The notes beneath the pieces were generated by a model. That model was not told where the DNA came from, did not search any database, and saw only the letters and a list, made by a program, of their open reading frames with translations. Below, in pieces: positions 63,362 through 64,000 of a stretch of DNA of 64,000 nt (its first letter is position 1; each line of letters opens with the position of its first letter). The DNA is from Burkholderiales bacterium (lineage in GTDB: Bacteria; Pseudomonadota; Gammaproteobacteria; Burkholderiales; SG8-41). The translations under genes were made by a program, and so were the position numbers. The stretch spans positions 310,001 to 374,000 of the forward strand of contig DATAJS010000010.1 in NCBI GenBank assembly GCA_036262035.1, in the 5' to 3' direction.

Positions 63362-63851
63362 GGTCTTGGGTCAAGGCGTAGGGATCCGGATAGCCCAGCC
63401 GTTTCAGTATGCGCTTTTCCAGCTTTTCCATCTCTTCCGCGTCGATCGCGCGCTCGTGATCGTAGCCCTGCAGGTGCAGCATGCCATGCACCGTCAGGTG
63501 CGCGTAGTGAGCGGTCACGTCCTTCTGCTGCGTACGCGCTTCCTTCGTCACCACCGGCGCGCACAATGCCAGATCGCCTTCATAGGGCGCCGCGCCGTTC
63601 ATCACGAACGTCAGCACGTTGGTCGCGTAGTCCTTGCCGCGGTATGTGCGGTTGAGCTCGCGGCCTTCGACGGTATCGACGATGCGCACCGTCACCTCGG
63701 CATCACCCGAGAGGGCGGCGCGCGCCCAGCGCTCGAAATCCTTTTCGCCGGGAACGTTGCGCGCGCGAGTCGCATATTGCACGGCGAGGCGCAGCTCAGG
63801 CCTGCGTGCCCGCTTTGCGGGCGCGCCCTTCGCGCTCTTCGCGGTTTTCAT
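63345..63851 (-). CDS. ybeY: Endoribonuclease YbeY
   Basis: This metal-dependent RNase for 16S rRNA maturation and quality control has the [11 protein letters not shown] zinc motif (HxxxHxxxxxH) and [17 protein letters not shown]. The ATG at 63851 gives 168 residues but overlaps phoH by 56 bases. The N-terminal Lys/Ala-rich 20 residues lack homology, and GTG 63782 (QYATRARN), 14 bases after the phoH stop, is a good alternative. I keep the longer form with that caveat. Confidence 0.92.
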   Translation of the reverse strand: MKTAKSAKGAPAKRARRPELRLAVQYATRARNVPGEKDFERWARAALSGDAEVTVRIVDTVEGRELNRTYRGKDYATNVLTFVMNGAAPYEGDLALCAPVVTKEARTQQKDVTAHYAHLTVHGMLHLQGYDHERAIDAEEMEKLEKRILKRLGYPDPYALTQDHGPTP

Positions 63852-64000
63852 AGGCGTTGACGATGCGCTGTACGAGCGGGTGGCGAACGACGTCCTCGGT
63901 GCCGAAGCGCGTGAACGCGATGCCGCGCGTCTTCTTCAGCACTTCCTGCGCGTCGACCAGGCCGCTCTTCTGCCCGCGCGCGAGGTCGACCTGCGTCACG
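63796..64000 (-). CDS. PhoH family ATPase, C-terminal part (partial)
   Basis: This is the last 68 or so residues of a PhoH/YbeZ-type P-loop ATPase, cut by the window edge. It reads [20 protein letters not shown] then [26 protein letters not shown], the family's C-terminal motif, with a charged tail. YbeZ works with YbeY in rRNA maturation, and the phoH-ybeY-corC-lnt order is standard. Confidence 0.93.
   Translation of the reverse strand, partial: VTQVDLARGQKSGLVDAQEVLKKTRGIAFTRFGTEDVVRHPLVQRIVNAYENREEREGRARKAGTQA

Overview
The window is GC-rich chromosomal DNA packed with short-gap operons. It looks like a betaproteobacterium of Burkholderiales/Nitrosomonadales type. Supporting signs are the aceE-aceF-nadD-rsfS-rlmH-maf-rng run, the yggT/proC/yggS block next to pilT-pilU, a 1284-residue fused FAD/Fe-S oxidoreductase with a DUF3683-like start, Burkholderia-type trimeric porins, lptM-lysA, and glyQ-glyS-gmhB-plsC-ygjP beside phoH-ybeY-corC-lnt. 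GTG and TTG starts are frequent, and many neighbours overlap as ATGA, GTGA or TTGA. I saw no rRNA, tRNA, CRISPR array, prophage or transposase.

Layout. 1-7.7 kb (+): end of pyruvate dehydrogenase E1, E2, NAD synthesis, ribosome silencing and rRNA methylation, Maf, RNase G and a cardiolipin synthase. 7.7-10.2 kb (-): DUF167, YggT, ProC, YggS. 10.3-12.5 kb (+): the twitching ATPases PilT and PilU. 12.6-14.7 kb (-): a small Myb/SANT-like protein, an RNA methyltransferase and an exported HIRAN protein, the last divergent from an exported beta-helix protein at 14.9-15.8 kb (+). 15.9-20.1 kb (-): HemJ, an ABC-2 exporter, a hydrolase, a thioredoxin-fold ferredoxin and a VanZ protein that meets a DHH phosphoesterase head to head. 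21.1-29.4 kb (-): a membrane protein, Na+/solute symporter, UbiB, UbiJ, a Tim44-like protein, two paralogous lipoproteins, UbiE, DUF971 and HIT.

29.5-51.0 kb is the most accessory-looking part. Two near-identical porins in opposite orientation (29.55-30.73 kb and 47.60-48.78 kb) bracket about 17 kb. That segment holds a two-component system, a Cys-rich small protein, an M14 carboxypeptidase without a standard start codon, the giant oxidoreductase, two 2-oxoglutarate/Fe(II) oxygenases, an aldo-keto reductase, a CxxCxxCC protein and a TPR-glycosyltransferase. An O-GlcNAc-transferase-like TPR protein follows. 51.1-64.0 kb returns to conserved genes: mgtE, an ECF sigma/anti-sigma pair, a 20-codon Lys/Ala-rich peptide gene, lptM-lysA, ygjP-plsC-gmhB-glyS-glyQ and lnt-corC-ybeY-phoH.

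The less ordinary signals are: locus-specific short tandem repeats, often paired with an inverted copy, in at least six intergenic gaps; the inverted porin pair; the tiny basic peptide gene with a perfect ribosome binding site; the grouping of 2OG-oxygenases with TPR glycosyltransferases; a signal-peptide-bearing stand-alone HIRAN domain; and an aldo-keto reductase lacking its tetrad Asp. All assignments come from reading motifs by eye, without database searches.
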